From assembly GCF_012911975.1 (NCBI RefSeq), contig NZ_SMDQ01000060.1, forward strand, positions 1-35,859: a stretch of 35,859 nt of DNA, in the 5' to 3' direction. This document shows, one piece after another, positions 6,333 through 14,229 of the stretch. A program made the translations under genes and the position numbers. This stretch comes from Nodosilinea sp. P-1105 (GTDB lineage Bacteria; Cyanobacteriota; Cyanobacteriia; Phormidesmidales; Phormidesmidaceae). Within the stretch, counting starts at the first letter, position 1; each line of letters starts with the position of its first letter. Under the pieces are notes generated by a model. The model made no database searches and had not been told where the DNA came from. It saw only the letters and a program-made list of their open reading frames with translations.

Positions 6333-8834
6333 ATGACTGTATCACTTCCACGTCCAACCCCGACTTCAAGCCTCCCTCCAGAAAGAGCGGAGGCCATTCG
6401 AGTGATGGGCACAGTACAGGGGGTCGGCTTTCGGCCAACGGTCTACCGGTTGGCCAGTGCCCTGGGCCTGCGGGGTACGGTGCTCAACGATGGACTGGGG
6501 GTGCTGATTACCGTGGCGGGCAATCAGGCCAGCCTCGATCAGCTGGTGATCCGGCTGTTGCAAGAGGTGCCGCCCTTAGCCAAAATCACCTGCATTCAGC
6601 GGCAACCCCTGGCGCCCGACCAGGTGATCGAAACTGGCTTTTCCATCACCGCCAGCGTGGCCACCCCGGCCCGCACGGAAATTGCCCCCGATGCCGCCAC
6701 CTGTCCCCAGTGCCAGGCGGAGATTGGCAACCCCCTCAGCCGTTACTTTCGCTACCCCTTTACCAACTGCACCCACTGCGGCCCCAGGCTCAGCATTATT
6801 CAAGGGATTCCCTACGATCGCGCCAATACCTCCATGGCCTGGTTTCCCATGTGCCACTCCTGCCGCCGGGAATACCAGGATGTTGACAACCGTCGCTTCC
6901 ATGCCCAGCCGGTGGCCTGCCCAGTTTGCGGCCCCAAAATCTGGCTGGAACGGGCCGACGGCAAACCCATGGTCCTGAAGTCCATCACCCTGGGGGACGA
7001 GCTAGAGGCCGCCTGTAATCTGCTGCAGCGGGGCGAAATTCTGGCCATCAAGGGGCTGGGCGGCGTCCACCTGGCCTGCGACGCCACCAACGAAACCGCC
7101 GTCGCCCGACTGCGCCAGCGCAAAGGCCGCTACCACAAACCCCTGGCCCTGATGGTACGCGACCTGGCGATCATCGAACCCTACTGCCACATCAGCGACC
7201 CAGAACGCCAACTTCTGGAAAGCCCCGCCGCCCCGATTGTGCTGTTGCGAAAAAAAGAAGACCGAAAAACGAAGAACGAAGACCAGCCCCCCTATCTCCC
7301 CCCCTCCCCCCCTCCCCCACTCTCCCACTCCCCCACTCCCCCACTCCCCCACTCCCCCACTCCCCCCTCCCTCGCCCCCTCCCTCGCCCCTGGCCTCCAC
7401 ACCCTCGGGGTAATGTTGCCCTACACCCCCCTGCATCACCTGATCTTGCAGTGCTGCGATCGCCCCATCGTCATGACCAGCGGCAATCGGGTGGACGAAC
7501 CCCAGTGCATTAGTAACGAGGAGGTGCGATCGCAGTTATCGTCCATAGCCACCTATTTTGTGTTGCACAATCGCGACATTGTGAACCGGGTGGATGACTC
7601 GGTGGTGCGGGTAACGGCGGGGGTGCCCCAGGTGCTGCGGCGAGCCCGAGGCTATGCCCCAGCCCCAATCCAACTGCCAGCGGGGTTTGAGTCGGTGCCC
7701 CCCATCCTGGCCATGGGCAGCGAGCTCAAAAACACCTTTTGCCTGCTGCGATCGGGGCAGGCCATTCTGGCCCAGCACCTGGGGGATTTGGGCCACGCCG
7801 CCGCCTACCAGAGCTATGGCCACAGCCTGGGGCTGTACCAGCAGCTGTTTCAACATCAACCCCAGGCGATCGCCCTGGATGGCCACCCCGAGTACCGCTC
7901 TACCAAGCTGGGACATGATCTGGCCCAGGCCCAGGCCCTCCCTACCATCACCGTGCAGCACCACCATGCCCACATCGCCGCCTGTCTGGCCGACAACGGC
8001 GTGCCCCTGGTAACCTCCCCGGTGCTGGGTATCGCCCTGGATGGCCTCGGTTACGGCGATCGCCAGGATCTGTGGGGTGGGGAATTTCTGCTGGCCGATT
8101 ACCGTCAGTATCGCCGCCTGGCCCACCTGAAACCCATCGCTCTGCTGGGGGGTGCCCAGGCCATCCGCCAGCCCTGGCGCAATACCTACGCCCAGCTCGT
8201 GGCGGCCTTTGGCGACTGGGAAACTGTACAGGCCCAGTTTGGCGATGTACCCCTCGTCCAATGGCTGGACCAACAACCCCTCGGCCTGCTCGATCAGATG
8301 GTGGCCCAGGACCTGAACACCCCCCTGGCCTCCTCCATGGGGCGCCTGTTTGACGCCGTCGCCGCCGCCCTGGGGATGTGCCGCGAAACTGCCAGCTACG
8401 AGGGCCAGGGGGCCGTGGAGTTAGAAAGCCTGGCGGCGACAGCCACGCTGACTGGCCTGCCGGGGTATCCGTTTCAGGTGGCGGGGAATGAGCCCAGCGG
8501 GGCCGCCCTGGTGCTGGATCCAGGCCCCCTGTGGCCCCAGATTTTGGCAGATCTACAGGCAGAGACCCCAACCCCAGCGATCGCCGCCAAGTTTCATATC
8601 GGCCTGGCAGAGGCGATCGCCACCCTAGCCAGCCACCTCTGCCAGCGACACCAGCTCACCACCGTGGCCCTGTCAGGGGGCGTTTGGCAGAACCAACTGC
8701 TGACAGAACAGGTTTGTCAGCGTCTGACAGAGCAAGGGGTGACAGTGCTCACCCACCACCACGTTCCCCCCAACGACGGCGGCCTCTCCCTGGGCCAAGC
8801 CGTCATCGCCGCCGCCCAGACCATTCCGCCCTGA
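6333..8834 (+). CDS. hypF: Carbamoyltransferase HypF, with low-complexity insert
   Basis: HypF turns carbamoyl phosphate into the thiocarbamate on HypE that becomes the CN ligands of NiFe hydrogenase. From the ATG at 6333 it has 833 residues. In order: an acylphosphatase domain (MGTVQGVGFRP, about 24-110), two zinc motifs with C-x2-C-x18-C-x2-C spacing (from C124), a YrdC-like domain (about 225-430), and a Kae1-like carbamoyltransferase domain with HHHAHIAA near residue 542. The frame is open upstream to 6189, but the added 48 residues look non-native. Between the YrdC-domain strands APIVLLRKK and APGLHTLGVMLPYTP lies an extra Ser/Pro/His-rich stretch of roughly 40 residues, encoded by intergenic-type repeats. 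hypC and hypD follow on the same strand. Confidence 0.96.
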   Translation: MTVSLPRPTPTSSLPPERAEAIRVMGTVQGVGFRPTVYRLASALGLRGTVLNDGLGVLITVAGNQASLDQLVIRLLQEVPPLAKITCIQRQPLAPDQVIETGFSITASVATPARTEIAPDAATCPQCQAEIGNPLSRYFRYPFTNCTHCGPRLSIIQGIPYDRANTSMAWFPMCHSCRREYQDVDNRRFHAQPVACPVCGPKIWLERADGKPMVLKSITLGDELEAACNLLQRGEILAIKGLGGVHLACDATNETAVARLRQRKGRYHKPLALMVRDLAIIEPYCHISDPERQLLESPAAPIVLLRKKEDRKTKNEDQPPYLPPSPPPPLSHSPTPPLPHSPTPPSLAPSLAPGLHTLGVMLPYTPLHHLILQCCDRPIVMTSGNRVDEPQCISNEEVRSQLSSIATYFVLHNRDIVNRVDDSVVRVTAGVPQVLRRARGYAPAPIQLPAGFESVPPILAMGSELKNTFCLLRSGQAILAQHLGDLGHAAAYQSYGHSLGLYQQLFQHQPQAIALDGHPEYRSTKLGHDLAQAQALPTITVQHHHAHIAACLADNGVPLVTSPVLGIALDGLGYGDRQDLWGGEFLLADYRQYRRLAHLKPIALLGGAQAIRQPWRNTYAQLVAAFGDWETVQAQFGDVPLVQWLDQQPLGLLDQMVAQDLNTPLASSMGRLFDAVAAALGMCRETASYEGQGAVELESLAATATLTGLPGYPFQVAGNEPSGAALVLDPGPLWPQILADLQAETPTPAIAAKFHIGLAEAIATLASHLCQRHQLTTVALSGGVWQNQLLTEQVCQRLTEQGVTVLTHHHVPPNDGGLSLGQAVIAAAQTIPP
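7246..7383 (+). repeat. Simple-repeat insert inside hypF
   Basis: A GAAGA/ACGAAG purine-rich start is followed by a C-rich array of the 8-base unit CTCCCCCA. Read in three frames, this gives an eight-residue protein repeat (HSPTPPLP, HSPTPPSL). The same composite of GAAGAACGAAAAGG followed by CTCCCC units lies just after hypF at 8838-8958. The insert keeps the reading frame. Confidence 0.85.
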
Positions 8835-8837
8835 TTA

Positions 8838-8960
8838 GGGGAAGAACGAAAAGGGAAGAACGAAAAGGGAAGAACGAAAAGGGAAGAAACTCCCCATCTC
8901 CCCATCTCCCCATCTCCCCATCTCCCCATCTCCCTCACCCATCCACCCCCCACCCCCCCA
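8838..8960. repeat. Composite tandem repeat between hypF and hypC
   Basis: Three copies of a 14-base unit GGGAAGAACGAAAA are followed by about five copies of CTCCCCAT and then more C-rich sequence up to the hypC start. It is strongly asymmetric between strands (purine then pyrimidine). It occupies the whole gap, leaving no ordinary ribosome site for hypC. Confidence 0.85.
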
Positions 8961-8965
8961 CCCCT

Positions 8966-9211
8966 ATGTGCCTCGGAATCCCCGGTCAAATCACCACCAT
9001 CACCGACCCCGTCAACCAACTAGCCACCGTCGACATCGGTGGCGTGCGGCGAGCCGTGAACATCGCCTGCATTGTTGACGACCAGCACCCGATCGACACC
9101 TGCGTCGGCGAATGGGTGCTGGTCCATGTCGGGTTTGCCCTCAACCGCCTGGACCCCGACGAAGCCGCGGCCACCCTGGCCCTGCTGGATGCGATCGCCG
9201 CTCCAGAGTAG
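8966..9211 (+). CDS. hypC: Hydrogenase maturation chaperone HypC
   Basis: An 81-residue HypC/HupF-family protein. It begins MCLGIPGQI; the Cys at position 2 is essential in this family, where it binds the Fe(CN)2CO precursor with HypD and then the hydrogenase large subunit. GGVRRAVNIACI and VGEWVLVHVGFALNRLD are the usual second and third family blocks. The start is fixed by the Met-Cys requirement, even though the sequence just upstream is a C-rich repeat with no Shine-Dalgarno. It sits between hypF and hypD on the same strand. Confidence 0.96.
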   Translation: MCLGIPGQITTITDPVNQLATVDIGGVRRAVNIACIVDDQHPIDTCVGEWVLVHVGFALNRLDPDEAAATLALLDAIAAPE

Positions 9212-9497
9212 ACATCAGGTCAAGGTAGAACACCCCGACCCGCCTCTACTCTCTCTATCACACCGCCTACCCCATACCATTCCCTCCCAGCCGACACCCC
9301 GCCCCCACGACCTTCCCTCTCTATCATCGCCACCCCATACCATTTCCTCCCAGCCGACACCCAGGTCCGCCCCTACCTCCCCACCTTCCCCACCTCCCCA
9401 CCTTCCCCACCTCCCCACCTTCCCCACCTCCCCACCTTCCCACCTTCCCCACCTCCCCACCTTCCCCACCTCCCCACCTCTTCACCCCCTCCCTCCC
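9212..9497. repeat. Tandem repeats between hypC and hypD
   Basis: Two layers are visible. First, an imperfect duplication of about 50 bases around CCATACCATT(C/T)CCTCCCAGC (copies near 9265-9305 and 9328-9365). Second, a 16-base unit of the form CTCCCCACCTTCCCCA repeated from about 9376 to 9482. The array ends only a few bases before the hypD ATG. Confidence 0.85.
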
Positions 9498-10730
9498 ATG
9501 CAATACGTCCACGAATTCCGCGATCCCACCAAAGCCCAGGGCCTGATCCAGGCCATTACCGCCTTAGGTGAGCAGATCACCGCCCACCGCCCCGGCCCGA
9601 TCAAAATCATGGAGGTGTGTGGCGGCCATACCCACGCCATCTTTAAGTACGGTCTGGAGGCCCTGCTGCCTGGGACGGTGGAGTTGGTCCATGGGCCGGG
9701 CTGTCCGGTGTGCATTATGCCAAAGGGGCGGCTGGATGATGCGATCGCGATCGCCCAGCAGCCCGGTGTGATCTTCACCACCTTTGGGGATGCCATGCGG
9801 GTACCGGGGTCGCACCTGAATTTGCTGCAAGCCAAGGCCCAGGGGGCCGACATTCGCATGGTCTATTCGCCCCTGGATGCCCTGGCGATCGCCAAAGCCA
9901 ACCCCGACCAGTCCGTGGTGTTTTTTGCCATTGGCTTTGAAACCACCGCCCCCAGTACGGCCCTGACCGTGCTCCAGGCCCAGGCGGAAGGGGTGACCAA
10001 CTTTAGCCTGTTTAGCAACCATGTGCTGGTGGTGCCCGCCCTCCAGGCGCTACTGGATAACCCGGACCTGGCCCTGGATGGGTTCGTCGGCCCGGGCCAT
10101 GTCAGCCTGGTGATTGGCACCCACCCCTATGACCCCATCGCCCAGCAGTACCACAAGCCGGTTGTGGTGTCGGGGTTCGAACCCCTGGATATCTTGCAGT
10201 CGGTGTGGATGGTCCTGAAACAACTGGCTGAAGGCCGTTGCCAGGTGGAAAACCAGTACACCCGCCTGGTGCAGCCCGACGGTAATGCCGTGGCCCTGAA
10301 GGCCATGGCCCAGGTGTTTCAGGTGCGCCCGACCTTCGACTGGCGGGGGCTGGGATCAATTCCGGCCTCGGGGCTAGCCATCAGCCCGGCCTTTGCCGCC
10401 TTTGATGCCGAGCAGCAGTTTACCATCCCCGGTAAAACCATCGCCGACCACCGGGCCTGCGCCTGTGGCGACATTCTCAAAGGGGTGAAAAAACCCTGGG
10501 ACTGCAAGGTGTTTGGCACCGCCTGTACTCCCCAAACCCCCATCGGTGCCTGCATGGTCTCCACCGAGGGCGCTTGCGCCGCCTATTACAACTATGGTCG
10601 TCGTAGCAGGCAGTCCACCCCCTCTGCGGTTAAGCCCCCAGTCCAGACGTCAGGGCCAAGCCCTCAAACAAGGCCAACCACAGGGGAATTGTCACCAGCA
10701 GAGCCAGGGAAGATAGAGCAATATTGCTAG
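9498..10730 (+). CDS. hypD: Hydrogenase maturation protein HypD
   Basis: HypD is the [4Fe-4S] scaffold on which HypC and HypE assemble the Fe(CN)2CO unit. The 410-residue frame shows MEVCGGHTHAIFKYG, GPGCPVCIMPKG, FTTFGDAMRVPGS and the C-terminal RACACGDILKG, GTACTPQTPIGACMVSTEG cluster that holds the iron-sulfur Cys residues. The ATG at 9498 puts the start at MQYVHEFRDP, as expected; the frame is open further upstream only because the C-rich repeats lack stops. After the usual end at YYNYGR the protein runs on for about 40 residues of Ser/Pro/Thr-rich sequence, overlapping the convergent AEC-transporter gene by 101 bases. Confidence 0.95.
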   Translation: MQYVHEFRDPTKAQGLIQAITALGEQITAHRPGPIKIMEVCGGHTHAIFKYGLEALLPGTVELVHGPGCPVCIMPKGRLDDAIAIAQQPGVIFTTFGDAMRVPGSHLNLLQAKAQGADIRMVYSPLDALAIAKANPDQSVVFFAIGFETTAPSTALTVLQAQAEGVTNFSLFSNHVLVVPALQALLDNPDLALDGFVGPGHVSLVIGTHPYDPIAQQYHKPVVVSGFEPLDILQSVWMVLKQLAEGRCQVENQYTRLVQPDGNAVALKAMAQVFQVRPTFDWRGLGSIPASGLAISPAFAAFDAEQQFTIPGKTIADHRACACGDILKGVKKPWDCKVFGTACTPQTPIGACMVSTEGACAAYYNYGRRSRQSTPSAVKPPVQTSGPSPQTRPTTGELSPAEPGKIEQYC

Positions 10731-11634
10731 AGGCCAACTCCCGATCCAAATCATATTCTTCTGCCAAAATTAACCCGCCAAAGGCACTGGGCATGCCCGC
10801 CATCAGGACCAACACCCGGCAGGCGTCTAGGGGCAACCGGGCCGCCAGGGCCACCACCCCAACCATCGCCGGTAACACCAGGATTTTGATTAACGTCGGC
10901 GCGATCGCCAGCCGCAAGCTTTGCCAGCCTTGAATCTGACGAAACCGCATACCCATTAGCATCAGCGCCAGGGCAATTACAACCCACACCGAGCCCCCCA
11001 GGGGCACCTCCACCCAGTCCGGTAAGACCCACCGATGGGACAGGTAGCCCAACCCAAAGGCCCACAGCGAGGGCACCGTCAACACATCCTGCACCTGCTG
11101 CCAGCGAGACTGGGCATGGAGCCCCCGGCCAAAGTAGCTGGCCACCAACACCCCCAGGCCATAGGTTCCCACCACATTTTGGGTGACGCTGTAGAATACC
11201 GCCCAACCCAGATACGGCCCGCTGACCAGAGCCGGCACAATCGCCAGCCCCACAAACCCGGTGTTACCGATCATCGCTCCCAACAAAAAGCTCCCCTGGC
11301 GAGGGTTATCAGCCCATACCAGCTGCTGCTCTCCCCCAGCTTCCCCCGTCAAAGTAGACCGGGCTTGCTCGGCCCAGCGAATGCCCCAAAGGGTCACCAG
11401 CCCCAACCCTAACCCCAAAACCACCGCCACCACCGTAAATAAAGGTGCTAACCCCGTGTTTTGGGAAAAATCAGTGCCATGGGCCAAAGCAAAAATTTCC
11501 AAGGGAATCCCCAGCCAATACAACAATCGCCCCAACAACCGCGGAAAGTCGACAGGCAGCAGCCGACTCAGTAGCAACCCCAGCCCAGGCCAGAACAACA
11601 GAGGCAGATAGACATTAACCAGAGAGTGGGACAT
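10630..11634 (-). CDS. AEC-family (auxin efflux carrier-like) transporter
   Basis: A 334-residue inner-membrane protein with about ten hydrophobic segments in the two-bundle pattern of the AEC/BASS-like family. Conserved blocks include GNTGFVGLAIVPAL near residue 123 and the C-terminal MAGMPSAFGGLILAEEYDLD, a family hallmark (P-x-A near a crossover). AEC proteins export or exchange organic anions; the substrate cannot be told from sequence. The gene is convergent with hypD and its last 101 bases lie antisense to the hypD tail. mazG lies upstream on the same strand, separated by a repeat-filled gap. Confidence 0.88.
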   Translation of the reverse strand: MSHSLVNVYLPLLFWPGLGLLLSRLLPVDFPRLLGRLLYWLGIPLEIFALAHGTDFSQNTGLAPLFTVVAVVLGLGLGLVTLWGIRWAEQARSTLTGEAGGEQQLVWADNPRQGSFLLGAMIGNTGFVGLAIVPALVSGPYLGWAVFYSVTQNVVGTYGLGVLVASYFGRGLHAQSRWQQVQDVLTVPSLWAFGLGYLSHRWVLPDWVEVPLGGSVWVVIALALMLMGMRFRQIQGWQSLRLAIAPTLIKILVLPAMVGVVALAARLPLDACRVLVLMAGMPSAFGGLILAEEYDLDRELASSNIALSSLALLVTIPLWLALFEGLALTSGLGA

Positions 11635-11897
11635 GGAAGGAAAGGCAGAAGGATGAAGGGAATTTAGGTGTCAGGTGTCGGGTGTTGGGTCTACGGTGCA
11701 AGGTAAACGGTGCAAGGTAAACGGTGTCAGGTACATATCGCATGGTATGCGGTGAAACCTGCCGACCGTAAACCGCAAACCCAAAATTCAAAATCCAAAA
11801 TCCTCCCCATCTCCCCCTCTCCCCCTCTCCCCATCTCCCCCTCTCCCCATCTCCCCCTCTCCCCATCTCCCCCTCTCCCCATCTCCCCATCTCCCCC
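11635..11897. repeat. Repeat-filled gap between mazG and AEC gene
   Basis: There is no gene here. A 14-base unit (ACGGTGCAAGGTAA) is repeated near 11693-11725, followed by sequence of the GGTAAACGGTG type that also appears at about 29455-29520. Then come a short CAAAAT(C)CAAAAT run near 11790 and an array of CTCCCC(A/C)T units from about 11808 to 11898 that abuts the mazG stop. Confidence 0.8.
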
Positions 11898-12731
11898 TCA
11901 CCCTCCCCGCAACAACACCGCCTTCGCCCGTTGCCACAGATGATCGAGTTCCGCTTCGCTGTACTCATTTAGGGGTTTGTCGGCGACGGCTTCCACCAGT
12001 TCAAACCGGCGGATGAATCGACGGTTCGTACTTTGCAGGGCTTCCGAGGGGTCTAAATCATGCCAGCGGGCAATATTCACCAGGGTAAACAACAGGTCTC
12101 CCAATTCTGCCAATTGATTCTCCTTGGGTTCGTGGGCCAGGGCCTGGTGAAATTCCTCTAGCTCTTCGTGGAATTTATCCCAGACGCCGTCGATGGATTC
12201 CCATTCAAACCCAGCTTTAGCGGCTTTGAGGGAGATCTTGCTGGCAGCCATCAGCGGCGGTAAGGTGCGGTTGTACTTGGTTAACTTGGGGCTGAGCTTG
12301 TGGGGCTCGTGGGGAATTCCCTTTTCGGCGGCTTTAATTTGTTCCCAGTTACGGTGCACCTCATCAGTGCTTTCTACTACCACATCTCCAAACACATGGG
12401 GGTGGCGGCGAACTAGCTTGTCGGCGATGCCGGTGGCCACGGTGCCCAGGTCAAAGTCGCCCGCGTCATGGGCCACCTGGGCTTGCAGCACCACTTGCAG
12501 TAACAGGTCGCCCAGTTCCTCTGCGATCGCGGCTTTTTCGCCTACCTGAATGGCATCGACCACTTCGTAGGCCTCTTCAATCACGTAGGGAATCAGCGTC
12601 TTAGGGGTTTGAGCCAGATCCCAGGGGCAACCGGTCTCGGGGTGGCGCAGTTGGGCCACCACATCGATTAATCGTTCGAGGGCGGCCAGAATGGCCCTGG
12701 ACTGATCTGGGGTTGACGGTAAATGTGCCAT
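11898..12731 (-). CDS. mazG: Nucleoside triphosphate pyrophosphohydrolase MazG
   Basis: A 277-residue MazG with the duplicated all-alpha NTP-pyrophosphohydrolase domain. The first half has GCPWDLAQTPKTLIPYVIEE and EEAYEVVDAI, followed by EELGDLLLQVVLQAQVA, which carry the Glu/Asp metal ligands. The second half has KISLKAAKAGFEW, then ELEEFHQAL and AELGDLLFTLVNIARW. MazG hydrolyses NTPs to NMP and pyrophosphate, acting as a house-cleaning enzyme and, in E. coli, lowering ppGpp precursors. The length is typical. The stop lies at the very edge of a CTCCCC repeat array. Confidence 0.95.
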   Translation of the reverse strand: MAHLPSTPDQSRAILAALERLIDVVAQLRHPETGCPWDLAQTPKTLIPYVIEEAYEVVDAIQVGEKAAIAEELGDLLLQVVLQAQVAHDAGDFDLGTVATGIADKLVRRHPHVFGDVVVESTDEVHRNWEQIKAAEKGIPHEPHKLSPKLTKYNRTLPPLMAASKISLKAAKAGFEWESIDGVWDKFHEELEEFHQALAHEPKENQLAELGDLLFTLVNIARWHDLDPSEALQSTNRRFIRRFELVEAVADKPLNEYSEAELDHLWQRAKAVLLRGG

Positions 12732-12764
12732 GGCGAAATGGAATCAGTGGGGGGAAAAACCTGC

Positions 12765-12870
12765 TAGAACATCGGTACAGTATGTCAAGTTCCCAGGGTT
12801 CTTAGGCTGATTGGCCATGAGTTTCGGGGCATCCCAGAGTTCTGCCCTGGGATCTGTACCGGCGTTCTAG
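12765..12870. repeat. Small inverted-repeat element
   Basis: The ends CTAGAACATCGGTACAG (12765-12781) and CTGTACCGGCGTTCTAG (12854-12870) are inverted copies with two mismatches in 17. A perfect inner pair TCCCAGGG/CCCTGGGA lies at 12792-12799 and 12845-12852. The 18 bases TCTGTACCGGCGTTCTAG recur exactly at 29551-29568. This looks like a palindromic miniature element, with a second, partial copy elsewhere in the window. Confidence 0.7.
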
Positions 12871-13003
12871 GCAATCTACCATGGAGTAACTGAGCACTAG
12901 TACACCAAGGCAGAAATCCACCCACTGTTTAGGATGCTTAAAATCCTTGTGCAGCAACAATTTTTCACCTTGAACTTTGCATTTTGAATTCCGCGTAGCA
13001 GTA

Positions 13004-13606
13004 CTAGTGCCTTTTGCCCTTTGCCCTCTGCCTTCTGCCTTTTGCCTTTTGCCCCCTGCCCTTTGCCCTCTGCCCTCTGCCTTTTGCCCGAGGATTAACG
13101 GTTCGTCGCTTGCGGCGTTTTGTCCGTGAGCTTAGCCAATCTGCGCCATAGTGACTTAGGGCTCCCAGCTCTAGGCCAGCCACCAGGGCCAGCCACCAGG
13201 GCCAGTAGGTCTGCATCCCCCAACCAATTCCCCGCAATAAATCACCCCAGGTCAGGGCGGTGCGACCTGCATGGTTGAGCACATCCACCACCACCAGCCC
13301 CGCCAACGCCAGCCAAACTGATACGTACAGCACCCGCACCGTAGTACCAATAATCGGCCCATGGGACCACCGCGATCGATGGCGCATACTGCCTCGGTAG
13401 GGCAACCAAATCCAGCGCAGCCAGCCCCAGCGTTTATACTGCACAGAGTGAATATCCAAATCAGGTCCCAGGACCCACCCCCCGAGCAAAAAGCCCAAAC
13501 ACACTACCACCGTTAACCAACCATCTAGGGTGATGCGAAAGGCGACCAAGACCACCAGGGGTAAGGTCCAAAGGGTAATGCGATCGTGGGTGCGGCCTGA
13601 GGACAT
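13004..13606 (-). CDS. DUF2227 membrane protein with repeat-encoded basic tail
   Basis: A 200-residue protein of the DUF2227 family (YdjM-like, putative metal-binding membrane proteins; function unproven). It starts [13 protein letters not shown] and has hydrophobic segments near residues 13-50, 85-110 and 130-150. Family polar motifs are THD near the N-terminus, GPDLDIHS (47-54) and [12 protein letters not shown] (75-86), whose His and Asp could bind metal. From about residue 172 the tail is a run of the seven-residue unit RAKGRGQ, encoded entirely by a 7-base DNA array. The tail is strongly basic and likely acquired. Confidence 0.85.
   Translation of the reverse strand: MSSGRTHDRITLWTLPLVVLVAFRITLDGWLTVVVCLGFLLGGWVLGPDLDIHSVQYKRWGWLRWIWLPYRGSMRHRSRWSHGPIIGTTVRVLYVSVWLALAGLVVVDVLNHAGRTALTWGDLLRGIGWGMQTYWPWWLALVAGLELGALSHYGADWLSSRTKRRKRRTVNPRAKGRGQRAKGRGQKAKGRRQRAKGKRH
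13008..13089. repeat. Heptamer tandem array
   Basis: About eleven and a half copies of a 7-base unit of the form TGCC(T/C)(T/C)(T/C), a type of short tandem repeat widespread in cyanobacteria. It lies wholly within the 3' end of the DUF2227 gene. Shorter tracts of the same heptamer occur near 23080-23105. Confidence 0.9.
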
Positions 13607-13806
13607 AGATCAGGTGTATCAAGATTGGGCCTAGGTGGCAAGAGGGGTTGGCATGATTGACCAGTGGGGTACAGCCCGATGGGGCAGCAACTAAGCCTGT
13701 CGCTGGCAGACGGACAGGTTGTTTGGGGATGACTGAAAAATTATTGGCAGAAAAAATTCAGAAACATCCCGTCCTCTGCTAGGATAAATAATCGCGAACG
13801 ACGCAA

Positions 13807-13879
<73 letters not shown>

Positions 13880-14229
13880 TACATGTTGTACAGTTTGGTA
13901 TATCCAACACGATGCCGAGTAAGGCTACTGTGCCCCCAAAATGCAGTACAGAGCGAAAGGCTGCCTTAGCGACTATCAAAAGCGAGTTTCCCACTGTCAC
14001 TGACTTTGAGTCACTGACTTTGAGGGAGACTTTTCCTCCCTATGCTTTCCCTGGCCACAGGGGTCGGTAAAACCTGCCTGACGCTCCTGTCTCAGCCTCA
14101 GACTAACCTAGAATAGGCGGCTCGGTTTTCAGCTCAAAGCTCCAGAGGTTTCTCGGTTCAGAAGGTAATCGCCTAAAATTTAACTCAAAGCCTGCTGCCC
14201 TTAGTTTCGCCGGATCTGAGTTACCTGCC
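13880..14229. other. Intergenic region upstream of SNF2 gene
   Basis: I find no convincing gene between the tRNA and the helicase. There is a direct tandem repeat of TCACTGACTTTGAG (two copies near 13998-14026). The promoter of the helicase gene should lie here, but I cannot point to it with confidence. Confidence 0.4.

Noticed and set aside
8717..9019. Minus-strand open frame through hypF-hypC repeats
   Set aside because: It consists of Gly/Trp/Arg/Met repeats from the CTCCCCAT array and overlaps hypC.
9376..9482. Possible CRISPR array
   Set aside because: Repeat units are contiguous with no spacers, so this is a simple tandem array.
9072..9497. Upstream extension of hypD
   Set aside because: The frame is open only because it crosses hypC out of frame and the C-rich repeats; HypD normally starts near MQYVHEFRDP.
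9215..9512. Two minus-strand frames rich in Gly-Gly-Glu-Val-Gly-Lys
   Set aside because: Produced by the lack of stops in the 16-base array, not by a gene.
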